The notes beneath the pieces were generated by a model, which did not search any database, was not told where the DNA came from, and was given only the letters and a program-made list of their open reading frames with translations. A stretch of 64,000 bases of DNA from NCBI RefSeq assembly GCF_013394385.1, contig NZ_AP022834.1, positions 1,736,001 to 1,800,000 of the forward strand, written 5' to 3'. This DNA is from Kocuria sp. TGY1127_2. Its GTDB lineage: Bacteria > Actinomycetota > Actinomycetes > Actinomycetales > Micrococcaceae. This document shows positions 7,627 through 16,892 of the stretch, piece by piece (the first letter of the stretch is position 1; every line of letters starts with the position of its first letter). A program made the translations under genes and the position numbers.

Positions 7627-9774
7627 TCAGGCGTGACCCGCCTGCTGCATCTGGCGCAGTTCTTTCTTCAGGTCAGAGACTTCGTCACGCAATCGAGCCG
7701 CCAATTCGAATTGGAGCTCGGCCGCGGCGTTGCGCATCTGCTCGTTCATTTGCTCAATCAGTTCCAGCAGGTCCTCGGCAGGAGCCGCCGCCAGACCGTC
7801 CTTGCGAATTTTCTCGACGGCAGCCAACGTCGCGTTGTCCCGATCGGCGTCGGCGGACTTGGACTTCTTGCCCTTGCCCTTGACCGGAGCCGTGTGATCA
7901 TTGGCCGCGGCGCGCTTGGCCAAGAGCTCCTGGGTATCCTCTTCTTCGCGGGCGATCTGATCGGTGATGTCCGCGATGCGTTTGCGGAGCGGCGTCGGAT
8001 CGATGCCGTGCTCCTTGTTGAACGCGACCTGGATTTCCCGACGACGATTCGTCTCCTCGATCGCCGTCTCCATCGAATCGGTGATCTTATCCGCATACAT
8101 GTGGACTTGACCGGACACGTTACGGGCAGCACGGCCGATGGTCTGAATGAGCGAGGTCGTCGAACGCAGAAACCCTTCCTTGTCCGCATCCAGGATCGCC
8201 ACGAGCGATACCTCCGGCAAATCCAGGCCCTCACGAAGAAGGTTGATGCCGACCAGGACATCGAATTCGCCCAGACGCAAGGAACGCAAGAGTTCGACGC
8301 GCTTGAGGGTATCGACGTCGGAGTGCAGGTACTGGACCTTGACCCCGTGCTCGACGAGGTAATCCGTGAGATCCTCGGCCATCCGCTTGGTCAGCGTCGT
8401 CACCAGGACGCGTTCGTCCCGGTCCGCTCGTTGCCTGATCTCGTCCAGGAGATCGTCGATCTGCCCCTTGGTCGGTTTGACGACGATCTCCGGATCCACG
8501 AGACCGGTTGGGCGAATGATCTGTTCGACGTACCCGTCCGCTTGAGACATCTCGTACTTGCCCGGGGTGGCCGACATGTAGATCGTCTGGCCGATGCGCT
8601 CCAGAAATTCGTCCCATTTGAGGGGACGGTTGTCCATCGCGGACGGCAGACGGAAGCCGTGCTCCACGAGCGTACGTTTGCGGGACATGTCTCCCTCGTA
8701 CATGCCACCGATTTGGGGCACGGTCACGTGGGATTCGTCGATGATGAGCATGAAATCGTCGGGGAAATAATCTAGCAGACAGTGCGGGGCCGAGCCGGCC
8801 CCACGTCCGTCGATGTGCCTCGAATAGTTCTCGATACCGTTGCAGAAGCCCATCTGCTCCATCATCTCGAGATCGTAGGTCGTGCGCATTCGCAGCCGCT
8901 GCGCCTCGACGAGCTTGTTCTGGTCCTCGAGTTCCTTGAGACGCTCCCCCAGCTCGTTATTGATGTCTTCGACCGCACGAGCCATGCGTTCCGCACCGGC
9001 CACGTAGTGCGAGGCGGGGAAGACGTACATCTCATTCTCTTCCCGGATTACCTCGCCCGTGAGCGGATGAAGAGTATGAATCGACTCGATTTCGTCCCCG
9101 AAGAACTCGATGCGGATCGCATTCTCCTCATACATGGGGATGATTTCGACGGTATCTCCACGAACGCGGAAAGTACCCCGGTGGAAGTCCATGTCGTTGC
9201 GTGCGTACTGCATGTTGACGAACTGACGGAGCAGGTCGTCGCGGTCGACTTCGTCCCCCTGGCGGAGCGTCACCATCTGGTTGACGTACTCCTCAGGCGT
9301 GCCGAGACCGTAAATGCAGGACACCGTGGAGACCACGACGACGTCGCGTCGGGTCAGCAACGCGTTGGTCGCGGAGTGTCGCAAACGCTCGACCTCATCG
9401 TTGACCGAAGAGTCCTTTTCGATGAAGGTGTCCGTCTGGGGAACATAGGCTTCGGGCTGGTAGTAGTCGTAGTACGAAACGAAGTATTCGACCGCGTTAT
9501 TGGGCAAGAGCTCACGAAGTTCATTGGCCAACTGGGCCGCGAGGGTCTTGTTCTGGACCATGACCAGCGTGGGCCGCTGAACCGCCTCGACGAGCCAGGC
9601 CGCCGTCGCGGACTTGCCGGTACCCGTGGCACCCAGGAGAACGATGTCCTTCTCGCCGCCTTCAACTCTTTCGGTCAATTCGGCGATGGCCCGTGGCTGA
9701 TCACCGGCGGGCTTGTAATCGGAAATGACCTCAAATGGCGCGACGACGCGGTTGATCTCCTGTGCCAGACTCAT
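7627..9774 (-). CDS. uvrB: UvrABC system protein B (excinuclease subunit)
   Basis: A 715-residue UvrB, the damage-verification helicase of nucleotide excision repair. It is loaded by UvrA and partners UvrC for incision. The Walker [16 protein letters not shown] is at about residue 47, and a beta-hairpin region with [21 protein letters not shown] at about 100-120. The helicase motif DESHVT and the TRP-AARN motif QTIGRAARN follow. The C-terminal UVR domain ([12 protein letters not shown]...[11 protein letters not shown], residues about 665-705) binds UvrC. The length is normal for actinobacteria. It is transcribed alone, toward the oxidoreductase. In relatives it usually lies close to coaE/rpsA; here 6.4 kb of accessory genes intervene. 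Confidence 0.98.
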   Translation of the reverse strand: MSLAQEINRVVAPFEVISDYKPAGDQPRAIAELTERVEGGEKDIVLLGATGTGKSATAAWLVEAVQRPTLVMVQNKTLAAQLANELRELLPNNAVEYFVSYYDYYQPEAYVPQTDTFIEKDSSVNDEVERLRHSATNALLTRRDVVVVSTVSCIYGLGTPEEYVNQMVTLRQGDEVDRDDLLRQFVNMQYARNDMDFHRGTFRVRGDTVEIIPMYEENAIRIEFFGDEIESIHTLHPLTGEVIREENEMYVFPASHYVAGAERMARAVEDINNELGERLKELEDQNKLVEAQRLRMRTTYDLEMMEQMGFCNGIENYSRHIDGRGAGSAPHCLLDYFPDDFMLIIDESHVTVPQIGGMYEGDMSRKRTLVEHGFRLPSAMDNRPLKWDEFLERIGQTIYMSATPGKYEMSQADGYVEQIIRPTGLVDPEIVVKPTKGQIDDLLDEIRQRADRDERVLVTTLTKRMAEDLTDYLVEHGVKVQYLHSDVDTLKRVELLRSLRLGEFDVLVGINLLREGLDLPEVSLVAILDADKEGFLRSTTSLIQTIGRAARNVSGQVHMYADKITDSMETAIEETNRRREIQVAFNKEHGIDPTPLRKRIADITDQIAREEEDTQELLAKRAAANDHTAPVKGKGKKSKSADADRDNATLAAVEKIRKDGLAAAPAEDLLELIEQMNEQMRNAAAELQFELAARLRDEVSDLKKELRQMQQAGHA

Positions 9775-9997
9775 ACGCCCCAGGCTACTCCGATTCGTAA
9801 GAATGTTCGATAGATCCGCCTGAGGCTGATGTCTTCTCCTTCCTACGGCGGTCCTCCCCTATGCGTCCCGGTTCTTCCCACGTCGGGGTGCCGGCCAGCA
9901 CTGTCTACGACAGGCCGGTTCGCGAACCGTATGCGGAGTAGTCAGGCAGCGTCAGATTCATCAACTCGGAGGATGCCAGGGCATAAGTTACCCGGGC

Positions 9998-10492
9998 CTA
10001 GACCCCGTCGGTGCAATGCAGTTGACCGTTGATCGTGGCACCGCCAACGTTGGCATGATCGGCCTTTATCCCATCAGCGGTGTATTGAATCCCCTCCGGC
10101 TGCTTGGCCTTATATGGCCTCCCCTGCTGCTGGGGTTTGTACATCACGAACAAACCGCCCTCGTCCTCGACCTTGAGCAATGGCGGCTGGTTATCAACGC
10201 TGGCCATCAGGTGTCGAATACTGCCATCGCCGGAAGCACAATGAACCACGTTCGGAGTGAACTGCTGTTCACCGTCGCCGGTGGTCACGGTCAACGAACC
10301 CGGGCCTGCCGGCGCAGACTCCGACGCCCCTGTCGGGGTGGGATTCTCAGCCGGACTCGAGGAAGACTCGCTGGACGAGGCGGAACCCTGCGTCGGCGAC
10401 CCAGAAGAGCTGGCACCTGTCGAACCGCCACACCCGGTGGCAAGGAGAAGAACGGCCAGGGACGGGACGGCTACTTTCGGCAAAATACGCAT
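9998..10492 (-). CDS. Secreted lipoprotein resembling the mycobacterial LpqH (19 kDa) family
   Basis: A 164-residue protein. A 19-residue signal peptide ends in a perfect lipobox, LATG-C20, so it should be lipidated and anchored outside the membrane. A Ser/Pro/Thr/Gly-rich linker covers residues 22-60. A globular domain of about 100 residues follows, containing two cysteines (VVHC and QLHC) that could form a disulfide. The domain's shape (LTVTTGDGEQQF...VVHC...ADGIKADHANVGG ATINGQLHC) resembles the LpqH/19-kDa antigen domain; this is a tentative match by eye. The start at 10492 was chosen because it gives a clean signal peptide; an upstream ATG at 10528 would spoil it. The function is unknown. 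Confidence 0.75.
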   Translation of the reverse strand: MRILPKVAVPSLAVLLLATGCGGSTGASSSGSPTQGSASSSESSSSPAENPTPTGASESAPAGPGSLTVTTGDGEQQFTPNVVHCASGDGSIRHLMASVDNQPPLLKVEDEGGLFVMYKPQQQGRPYKAKQPEGIQYTADGIKADHANVGGATINGQLHCTDGV

Positions 10493-10692
10493 GCAACCAC
10501 TGTATTTGCTGAGAGTTCCCTGGGCCATTCACCTCGCTGTGGCAAGAACCCTGGCCAGACGGGGGCTGGCGTACAACCCGACGTCAAACAGGAGAACACC
10601 ACATGACTGGGCCAGGACCTGGATTAGGGCAAAGAACAGAACGTAGCTAGATTTTGCGTTGGGCAAACCGGCTCCTGGGGCAGAGCCCGAGC

Positions 10693-11658
10693 TCAGCTCT
10701 GGTCGATGAACTCTTGCTTGTACTGTCGGACGACGTCGTCGAAGTTGTCGTCCCGGACGAAGCCAAGCTCCAGGAGACGATCCACCGCGAACTCACCCGG
10801 CCAGGAGCACACGATGTCCATAACCTGTTGGTCGGGTTGATCGGTGACCAGGGCCCTGGCCCGTGAGCCACCGACGCGTTCGAGCGAAGCAAGCATCTCG
10901 GAGACCGTCACACAGATGCCGGGGATGTTCATACCGCGCCACGCACCGATCTCCTCTCCCAAGATTTCCAGCGCGTGGACGAGGTTGGACACGGCGGCAT
11001 CCGGGGAAGAGAGCCACATCCGGGTTTCATGGGGTACCGGGCACGCGGACTCGATTCCGTTCAATGGTTCCCGAATAATTCCCGAAGCGAAGGACGACGC
11101 CGCAGAGTTCGGCTTGCCGGGCCGGACCGAGATGGTCGGCAGACGACAGATCCGGCCGTCCACGAATCCCTTGCGTGAGTACTCATTGACCAGCAGCTCC
11201 CCCATGGCTTTGAAAGCCCCGTACGTCGAATCGGGCTGTTCGGCCCAAGTGTCCTCGACGATTTCCGGCATCTGACCACCGAAGACGGCCAATGAACTCG
11301 TGAACACGAAACGGGGCCGATTGCCTGCCCTCCGGGCCGCCTCCAACAGTTCGCGCGTCCCGTCGAGGTTCACCCGCAGAGCCAAATCGAAGTTCTCCGC
11401 CGACCCGCCCGACAGCACCGCGGCCAGGTGGTAGACGGCAACCGTGTCCTCGCCAATGATCTCGGCCAGCAGGTCCGGGTCGGCGAGGTCCCCGACCGCC
11501 GAGCTCACCCGAGCGTCCTCGCTCCGATTCTCGGCTAAGTCCAGAGACACGATGCGATCGAAACGAAACCCAAGGTTCCCAGCATCCTGTCGCTTCAGCA
11601 GCTCCGCAATGACCCTGCTCCCAAGGAACCCTGCGCCCCCGGTCACGACGATCTTCAT
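10693..11658 (-). CDS. denD: D-erythronate dehydrogenase-type NAD-dependent epimerase/dehydratase
   Basis: A 321-residue extended SDR protein. It has the Rossmann motif VVTGGAGFLGSR at residues 5-16, YHLAAVLSGG, TSSLAVFGG, and the catalytic Y-x-x-x-K in TYGAFKAMGE. The block RLPTISVRPGKPN SAASSFASGI is characteristic of the DenD group. DenD oxidises C2 of D-erythronate to 2-oxo-D-erythronate. Its ATG overlaps the TGA of the upstream GntR gene (ATGA), so the two are translationally coupled. The rest of the tetronate pathway (GntP transporter, OtnK, LtnD) lies across the divergent promoter, which strongly supports the assignment. Exact substrate stereochemistry is inferred. Confidence 0.82.
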   Translation of the reverse strand: MKIVVTGGAGFLGSRVIAELLKRQDAGNLGFRFDRIVSLDLAENRSEDARVSSAVGDLADPDLLAEIIGEDTVAVYHLAAVLSGGSAENFDLALRVNLDGTRELLEAARRAGNRPRFVFTSSLAVFGGQMPEIVEDTWAEQPDSTYGAFKAMGELLVNEYSRKGFVDGRICRLPTISVRPGKPNSAASSFASGIIREPLNGIESACPVPHETRMWLSSPDAAVSNLVHALEILGEEIGAWRGMNIPGICVTVSEMLASLERVGGSRARALVTDQPDQQVMDIVCSWPGEFAVDRLLELGFVRDDNFDDVVRQYKQEFIDQS

Positions 11659-12362
11659 TCCGTTTCCTCTCTGACGGCTCCCATGGTCTGGCGCATGTGC
11701 GACCTCATGGCCTCGCGCGAGCCCTCTTTGTCTTTGTTTTCCAGCTTTTTCAAAATCTCTGTATGCCAATGGATCGCGTCGTTGCGCACTTTCCGCGTCG
11801 ACGAGGTCTCCATGCGCACGGCGCGCAGAACCTCTTCCAGCGGACGGTAAGTCGCGGCAAGATATTCGTTGCCTGCGGCCTCAATGATTACCCCGTGAAA
11901 TGCGATGTCCGCTTCTACAGCGCGAGCGACGTCGGGTTCGCCGTCGCTGTTCTCGACCTCGACCATAATCTCGACCTGCTCCCGCATGAGCTTCAGCTGT
12001 TCGTTAGTGATCCTCGCCGCGGCGAGTTCGGCTGCTCCGATTTCCACGATTTCGCGGACCTCGGTCAACTGCTCCACGAGGTTTCGACTCTCGCCGCGCA
12101 TCCGACCGCGCAACTCCATCAGCTCCACGTTGAGTAGATCCCAGTTCTCGACGGGGGCAATCCGATTCCGTTTGCCGTGTTTCACCGTGATCACCCCTCG
12201 CCCGGCGAGCGTCTTGATCGCTTCGCGAATGGTCAGTCGGGAGACGTCGAGTTCGTCGGCCAGGACGCCCTCGGGCGGCAATTCGTCTCCCACGGACACG
12301 ACACCTTGGGCAATCCGGTCCAGGATCGATCGACTGACGTGGTCGGCGAGATTCTTCACCAC
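11655..12362 (-). CDS. GntR-family (FadR/FCD subfamily) regulator of the tetronate cluster
   Basis: A 235-residue regulator. The N-terminal winged helix (residues about 5-75) contains GDELPPEGVLADELDVSRLTIREAIKTLAGRGVI, the standard GntR signature. The C-terminal all-helical FCD domain (about 85-230) has metal-type His residues in DIAFHGVIIEAAGN and MRSHMRQTM. The start is a GTG at 12362 (or the next GTG, 12359), with AAGGAG 6 nt upstream; a longer frame back to 12464 lacks support. It overlaps denD by ATGA and is divergent from the GntP transporter. A 14-bp palindrome lies between. It probably represses both arms until a tetronate intermediate binds the FCD domain (inference). Confidence 0.9.
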   Translation of the reverse strand: MVKNLADHVSRSILDRIAQGVVSVGDELPPEGVLADELDVSRLTIREAIKTLAGRGVITVKHGKRNRIAPVENWDLLNVELMELRGRMRGESRNLVEQLTEVREIVEIGAAELAAARITNEQLKLMREQVEIMVEVENSDGEPDVARAVEADIAFHGVIIEAAGNEYLAATYRPLEEVLRAVRMETSSTRKVRNDAIHWHTEILKKLENKDKEGSREAMRSHMRQTMGAVREETE

Positions 12363-12425
12363 TGGTGACTCCTTGGAAGACGCATGTGTGAACTGGTTGA
12401 CAGTATTGCACAAAAAGCTACACTT

Positions 12426-12439
12426 ATCAGATATCTGAT
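12426..12439. promoter_or_regulatory. Candidate operator of the GntR regulator
   Basis: A perfect 14-bp palindrome, ATCAGATATCTGAT, lies in the intergenic region between the divergent gntR (start 12362) and gntP-like (start 12497) genes. It lies in an AT-richer stretch, as expected for an operator covering both promoters. Confidence 0.65.
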
Positions 12440-12496
12440 CACAGCCAGTGATGGCTCGCGTCACTCTGGCCGGAAGTAGAAGTCGATGGAGATTTC

Positions 12497-13888
12497 ATGT
12501 CCCCGGTAACTCTCGTCCTTTTGGGATTGGCCGCTGTCGTCGTCATCCTGGCGCTCATCATCAAGGCAAAAGCCCACCCGTTCCTCGCATTGCTCCTGGT
12601 CTCGGTCGGCCTGGCACTGGCCGCCGGAGTTCCTCTGGACAAGATCGTCCCCATGCTGGAAGACGGCATGGGCTCGACCCTCGGGTCGGTTGCTCTCATC
12701 GTGACGCTCGGTGCCATGATGGGTCGCATTATCGAGGTCTCAGGCGGAGCCGATGTCCTGGCCAAGATGTTGCTCACCAAATTCGGTCCCAACCGAGCTC
12801 CTTGGGCACTCGGGGCGGCCGCTTTCATCTTCGGCATCCCCGTGTTCGTCGATGTCGCCCTCATCGTCCTCATGCCGATCATCTTGTCGGTCGGACGCCG
12901 CCTTCAAGGCAACATGCTCAATTACGCTCTCCCCACCGTCATGGGCCTCCTGACGGTGCACGTGGTGCTTCCTCCGCACCCGGGCATCGTGGGCGGAGCG
13001 CAGGTCATGGGCGCGAATATCGGCATGGTGCTCCTCCTGGGACTGGTTCCGGCAATCATCATGTGGTTCGCCTCGCAACTGATGATCCCGTTCATCACCC
13101 GCCGTGTATTTTCTCCCGTCCCGGCTATCTCGGCGGCGGAGATGCAGGAAGCCGGTGAGGATTTCGACGAGGAATCGACCCAGTCTTTCCCGAAGGTCGA
13201 CAATCCGCCGCGCGCTTGGGTCGTGATTCTCATGATCCTGATCCCGCTGGTTCTGATCATGTCCCAAACCATCACCTCCATGACTCTGCCTGCGGACAAC
13301 GGGGTCGTTCAGTTCTTCTCCTTCGTGGGGGCCTCTCCGATGGCTCTCGTCATCGGCGTCGTCATCGCAACCGTCGTCCTCGGCTACCGTAGAGGCTGGG
13401 GGCTGACCCAGGCCGAGGACGTCATCAACTCCTCCCTTCCGCCGGTAGCAGCGGTCATCCTCATCACCGGAGCCGGTGGCACCTTCGGGCATGTGCTCCA
13501 AGAAACCGGAGTCGCCGACGCCGTCGCCAATGCCCTGGCCGGTACGGGTCTGCACATCTTGGTGATGGCGTGGTTGATGTCAGCCCTGATTCGCGCGGCC
13601 CAGGGTTCCGCAACCGTGGCGACCCTGACCACCGCGCCACTCGTCGCGCCTCTGGTGGCATCGCTCGGTCTCGCTCCGTTGCAGGTAGCACTCGTGGCGG
13701 TCACCATCGGCATCGGCTCGATGGCCCTCTCCCACGTCAACGACTCCCTGTTCTGGGTGTGGTCCCGATACAACCAGGTCAACACCGCAACGGGGCTCAA
13801 GTCCTACACGGTTCTGACCACGGCAACATCGATCGTCGGCTTCTTCGTGGCCCTGGTCATGTGGCCGGTGGTCTCCGCCCTCGCCTGA
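12497..13888 (+). CDS. GntP-family sugar-acid permease
   Basis: A 463-residue integral membrane protein of the GntP (gluconate:H+ symporter) family. The whole length is hydrophobic, with about 12-14 helices. Family blocks are KAKAHPFLALLLVSVGLALAAG near residues 25-45, GIPVFVDVALIVLMPII at about 113-130, HVVLPPHPGIVGGAQVMGA, ALIRAAQGSATVATLTTAPL, and SHVNDSLFWVWSRYN. ATGGAG lies 6 nt before the ATG. It is the first gene of the rightward arm (gntP-otnK-ltnD). Context says it imports a four-carbon sugar acid such as erythronate or threonate; this specificity is inference. Confidence 0.93.
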   Translation: MSPVTLVLLGLAAVVVILALIIKAKAHPFLALLLVSVGLALAAGVPLDKIVPMLEDGMGSTLGSVALIVTLGAMMGRIIEVSGGADVLAKMLLTKFGPNRAPWALGAAAFIFGIPVFVDVALIVLMPIILSVGRRLQGNMLNYALPTVMGLLTVHVVLPPHPGIVGGAQVMGANIGMVLLLGLVPAIIMWFASQLMIPFITRRVFSPVPAISAAEMQEAGEDFDEESTQSFPKVDNPPRAWVVILMILIPLVLIMSQTITSMTLPADNGVVQFFSFVGASPMALVIGVVIATVVLGYRRGWGLTQAEDVINSSLPPVAAVILITGAGGTFGHVLQETGVADAVANALAGTGLHILVMAWLMSALIRAAQGSATVATLTTAPLVAPLVASLGLAPLQVALVAVTIGIGSMALSHVNDSLFWVWSRYNQVNTATGLKSYTVLTTATSIVGFFVALVMWPVVSALA

Positions 13889-13912
13889 TTTCTTCTCCGA
13901 AGGAGTTTCACC

Positions 13913-15268
13913 ATGCTTAATTCACCCCGCCGATTGCTCGTTCTCGACGACGACCCCACCGGTTCGCAATGCGTCCACGATGTTCCCGTCGCCTTCGAAC
14001 AAGACCCCGGAATCCTCACGGGGTCTTTGGAACAGCCGGGTTCCACGTGCTTCACACTCACCAATACTCGGGCCTTGGAAGAGAACGCCGCGGTCTCGCT
14101 GAACCGCAGGACTCTGAGTGAATTCTTGGAAGCCTCGCCCCAGAGTGATAAGACGCCTCTGCACGTGGTCTCCCGGTCGGACTCCACCCTCAGGGGTCAC
14201 GTGGTTGCGGAGCCCAATGCGCTGGCCGACGTTCTCTCCGAGCACGGCGTCGACGTCGACGCGTTCCTGTTCTGCCCCGCGATGATCGAAGCGGGCCGCT
14301 TCACGGAAGGCAATGTCCACTACGCCAAGGTCGACGGGGCAGCGCGAAGAGTCGAGGACACAGACTTCGCACGGGACGCAACGTTTGGCTACCATCATTC
14401 CGACCTCACGAAGTTCCTCGAGGAAAAATCCGACGGTACGGTCCAGGCTTCCGAGGTCCTCAGCCTCTCGCTCGACGACATCCGCTCCGGAGGGCGGGAA
14501 AAAGTTACCGAGATTCTCGCCGGAGCCTCGAACAGAACGTGGGTCGTCGTCAACGCGACCGATTACTCGGACATGGAGGTCGTCGTCGACGCCGTGACCG
14601 AATTGGAAGCTCGTGGACATCACTTCGTCACACGGTGCGGTCCGTCTTTTGTCCGCCCTCTCGCCGGTCAAACCGAGCCCCGCATTCTCGGGCCGTCGGA
14701 CATATCCCTGAGCGGCGACAGACAACGTCACGGCCTTGTGGTGGTAGGCTCCCACGTCGGCCTCACCACGCAACAGCTCGAGGAAGTTCAGCGACGCGGG
14801 AGCCTGACCGAAATCGAAATCGATGTGGAACAGCTTCTCGATCCGAGCCGACGGGACCACCACCTGAACCGGACGGTCCAGACGATCCGAGAGGGCCTGA
14901 AGAACAACGACGTCGCCGTCTACACCAGCCGGAAACTCGTCTCGACTTCGGACCCGGCCGAGTCCCTCGACATTGCCAGAAGCGTCTCCGATGCGGTGGT
15001 AGAGGTCGTGGAAAGGAGCCGCGATGCTCTCCCAGCCTGGATCGTCGCCAAAGGAGGAATCACCTCCCATGAAGTTGCCCATCGGGGCCTGGGTATCCGC
15101 CTCGCGAGGGTTGAGGGCCAGTTCTTCCCCGGTCAGATTTCGCTCTTCAAACCGGAACACGCTCCCGAGAATGTTCGAGACTGCCCTTATGTGGTCTTCC
15201 CCGGAAACGTGGGCAGCCGCGATGCTCTCGCGGACGTCATCGAGCGCCTCCAGGCCGCCTCACGCTGA
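13913..15268 (+). CDS. otnK: Four-carbon acid sugar kinase family protein (3-oxo-tetronate 4-kinase type)
   Basis: A 451-residue member of the family formerly called DUF1537. The N-terminal substrate domain begins LLVLDDDPTGSQCVHD (family hallmark DDxTG). The C-terminal nucleotide-binding domain has AWIVAKGGITSHEVAHRGLGI and YVVFPGNVGSRDAL, the family ATP site. OtnK phosphorylates 3-oxo-tetronate at C4; the related DtnK acts on D-threonate. Pairing with DenD and LtnD favours OtnK. AAGGAG lies 8 nt before the ATG, and the gene starts 24 nt after gntP. The product would need an OtnC decarboxylase to reach DHAP; none is in this window. Confidence 0.88.
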   Translation: MLNSPRRLLVLDDDPTGSQCVHDVPVAFEQDPGILTGSLEQPGSTCFTLTNTRALEENAAVSLNRRTLSEFLEASPQSDKTPLHVVSRSDSTLRGHVVAEPNALADVLSEHGVDVDAFLFCPAMIEAGRFTEGNVHYAKVDGAARRVEDTDFARDATFGYHHSDLTKFLEEKSDGTVQASEVLSLSLDDIRSGGREKVTEILAGASNRTWVVVNATDYSDMEVVVDAVTELEARGHHFVTRCGPSFVRPLAGQTEPRILGPSDISLSGDRQRHGLVVVGSHVGLTTQQLEEVQRRGSLTEIEIDVEQLLDPSRRDHHLNRTVQTIREGLKNNDVAVYTSRKLVSTSDPAESLDIARSVSDAVVEVVERSRDALPAWIVAKGGITSHEVAHRGLGIRLARVEGQFFPGQISLFKPEHAPENVRDCPYVVFPGNVGSRDALADVIERLQAASR

Positions 15269-15298
15269 ACAATCGCCACGAATCACAGAACGGACAAC

Positions 15299-16183
15299 AT
15301 GAATCAGAAAAGTTCCATCGGTTGGATTGGACTGGGCGCGATGGGCGCCCCCATGGCCACGGTCGCGGCCCGAGCAGGCCACGCGGTCACGGCATTCGAT
15401 CTGAATCCGGCCGTGCTCGAATCGGTCGCACCGCTCGTTGATACCGCGAGTTCGGCCCGTGAGGCTGCCATGGGTGCGGACGTTGTCGTCATCATGGTCG
15501 CGACGGGACCTCAGTTGGATGCGGTGCTGTTCGGCGAGGACGGCATCGCTGATGTTCTTTCGTCCGGGACCACGCTCCTCATCATGTCCACGGTCGGCCT
15601 GGCCGCTGTGCAGCGTGCTGCACGGGCTCTGGAACCGTTGACCCAACACATCGTCGACGCGCCCGTCTCCGGCGGCGTTGCCCGTGCCGGCACGGGCGAC
15701 CTTCTCATCATGGTGGGCGGCAGTGACAAAGACGTCGCTTCCGTCAAGCCCCTGCTGGACGCCCTGGGTTCGAATTGCCCGGTGGTCGGACCGGAGCCGG
15801 GCGACGGCCAGAAGTTCAAGGTCGTGAACCAATTGCTGTGCGGAGTGCACATCGCCGCCGCGGGGGAAGCCCTGGCTCTCGCGGATTCGATGGGGCTCGA
15901 CGTCGCTCAGTGCCACGAAGTGCTCAATGGCGGAGCCGCTCAATCCTTCATGTTCCAGGATCGGGGATCTCGTATGGTCAACGAGGAGTTCGACGAAGCC
16001 CGGTCCGCCCTGAATATTTTCGTCAAGGACATGGGGCTCGTGACCGACGCGGCCCGGGCCGCAGACCAGCCGGTTCCGCTCGCTTCAGCGGCGGAGCAGG
16101 TGTACTTGAGAGGTCGCCGGGAAGGGCTCGGCCGCAAGGACGACTCCGTGGTCTACCAGATGCTCCGTGAACGGGACCGCTGA
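15299..16183 (+). CDS. ltnD: Beta-hydroxyacid dehydrogenase family protein (L-threonate dehydrogenase-like)
   Basis: A 294-residue NAD-dependent enzyme of the 3-hydroxyisobutyrate dehydrogenase family. The dinucleotide motif IGWIGLGAMGAPMA is at residues 7-20. The substrate-binding DAPVSGGVARAGTGDL is at about 119-134, and the catalytic lysine in GDGQKFKVVNQLL at about 178. LtnD oxidises L-threonate (or D-erythronate) at C2. Its position behind otnK argues for LtnD over a valine-pathway enzyme. It ends 3 bp from the convergent coaE stop codon. Having both DenD and LtnD suggests two tetronate stereoisomers feed the same kinase. Confidence 0.82.
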   Translation: MNQKSSIGWIGLGAMGAPMATVAARAGHAVTAFDLNPAVLESVAPLVDTASSAREAAMGADVVVIMVATGPQLDAVLFGEDGIADVLSSGTTLLIMSTVGLAAVQRAARALEPLTQHIVDAPVSGGVARAGTGDLLIMVGGSDKDVASVKPLLDALGSNCPVVGPEPGDGQKFKVVNQLLCGVHIAAAGEALALADSMGLDVAQCHEVLNGGAAQSFMFQDRGSRMVNEEFDEARSALNIFVKDMGLVTDAARAADQPVPLASAAEQVYLRGRREGLGRKDDSVVYQMLRERDR

Positions 16184-16186
16184 GCC

Positions 16187-16801
16187 CTAACCGTCGGTCA
16201 ACTCCCCCCACAGGCGATCGACCTGTGCGGCGGTCTCTTCCTGGCTTCCTGAATTGTCGATGGTCCAGGTCGCTACGGCCCGCCGTTGGTCGTCGGTCGC
16301 TTGGGACCTGATGCGGGCTCGGGCGTCATCCTCGCTCATCCCACGCGTCGAGACCAACCGTTCGATCCGCACATGCTCCGGAGCCTCGACCACGATCACA
16401 CCGTCGAATTTGTCTCCCTGGCCGGTCTCGACGAGAAGCGGAATGTCCTGGACGATGACGCCGGAGAACCCCGATTTCGAGGTCGACTCATCGACCAGGC
16501 GCTTCGATTCGGCCCGGACCGCTGGATGCACAATCCCGTTCAAGCGTTCGCGCGCGGAGTCGTCGCCGAACACGATACGGGCCAGCCCGGCCCGATCGAG
16601 TGAACCGGATTCGTCCAGGACGTCAGGACCGAACTCTTGTGCTACCTCGTCCAGAACCGGCGAGCCGGCGACCATGAGCTCACGGGAGATCGCGTCGGCG
16701 TCCACCAGGACGGCCCCGTGGTCCGTCAGCAATCGCGCGACGGTCGACTTGCCGGAACCTATGCCGCCCGTCAGGCCCACGTGCTTGACCGAATCTGTCA
16801 T
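16187..16801 (-). CDS. coaE: Dephospho-CoA kinase
   Basis: A 204-residue P-loop kinase catalysing the last step of coenzyme A synthesis, phosphorylation of the ribose 3'-OH of dephospho-CoA. The Walker A is HVGLTGGIGSGKSTVARLL at residues 6-24. It is followed by VDADAISRELM (the conserved D-x-D-x-I-x-R/H stretch), and then by VIVVEAPEHVRIERLVSTRGMSEDDARARI with the lid Arg residues. The length is typical of single-domain CoaE; it lacks the C-terminal GrpB-like extension found in mycobacteria. It is convergent with ltnD and divergent from the YigZ gene. Confidence 0.96.
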   Translation of the reverse strand: MTDSVKHVGLTGGIGSGKSTVARLLTDHGAVLVDADAISRELMVAGSPVLDEVAQEFGPDVLDESGSLDRAGLARIVFGDDSARERLNGIVHPAVRAESKRLVDESTSKSGFSGVIVQDIPLLVETGQGDKFDGVIVVEAPEHVRIERLVSTRGMSEDDARARIRSQATDDQRRAVATWTIDNSGSQEETAAQVDRLWGELTDG

Positions 16802-16892
16802 TGGTCGCTTCCTCTCCTACCGCGTGCTTGCGTTCCCCACCTTATCCGTCGGCGGGCACGGTAATCCGAATCGACCGGAATAGACTGGATGA

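Noticed and set aside
7543-9813. Long plus-strand frames opposite uvrB
   Set aside because: Mirror image of the uvrB reading frame, without start signals or family motifs.
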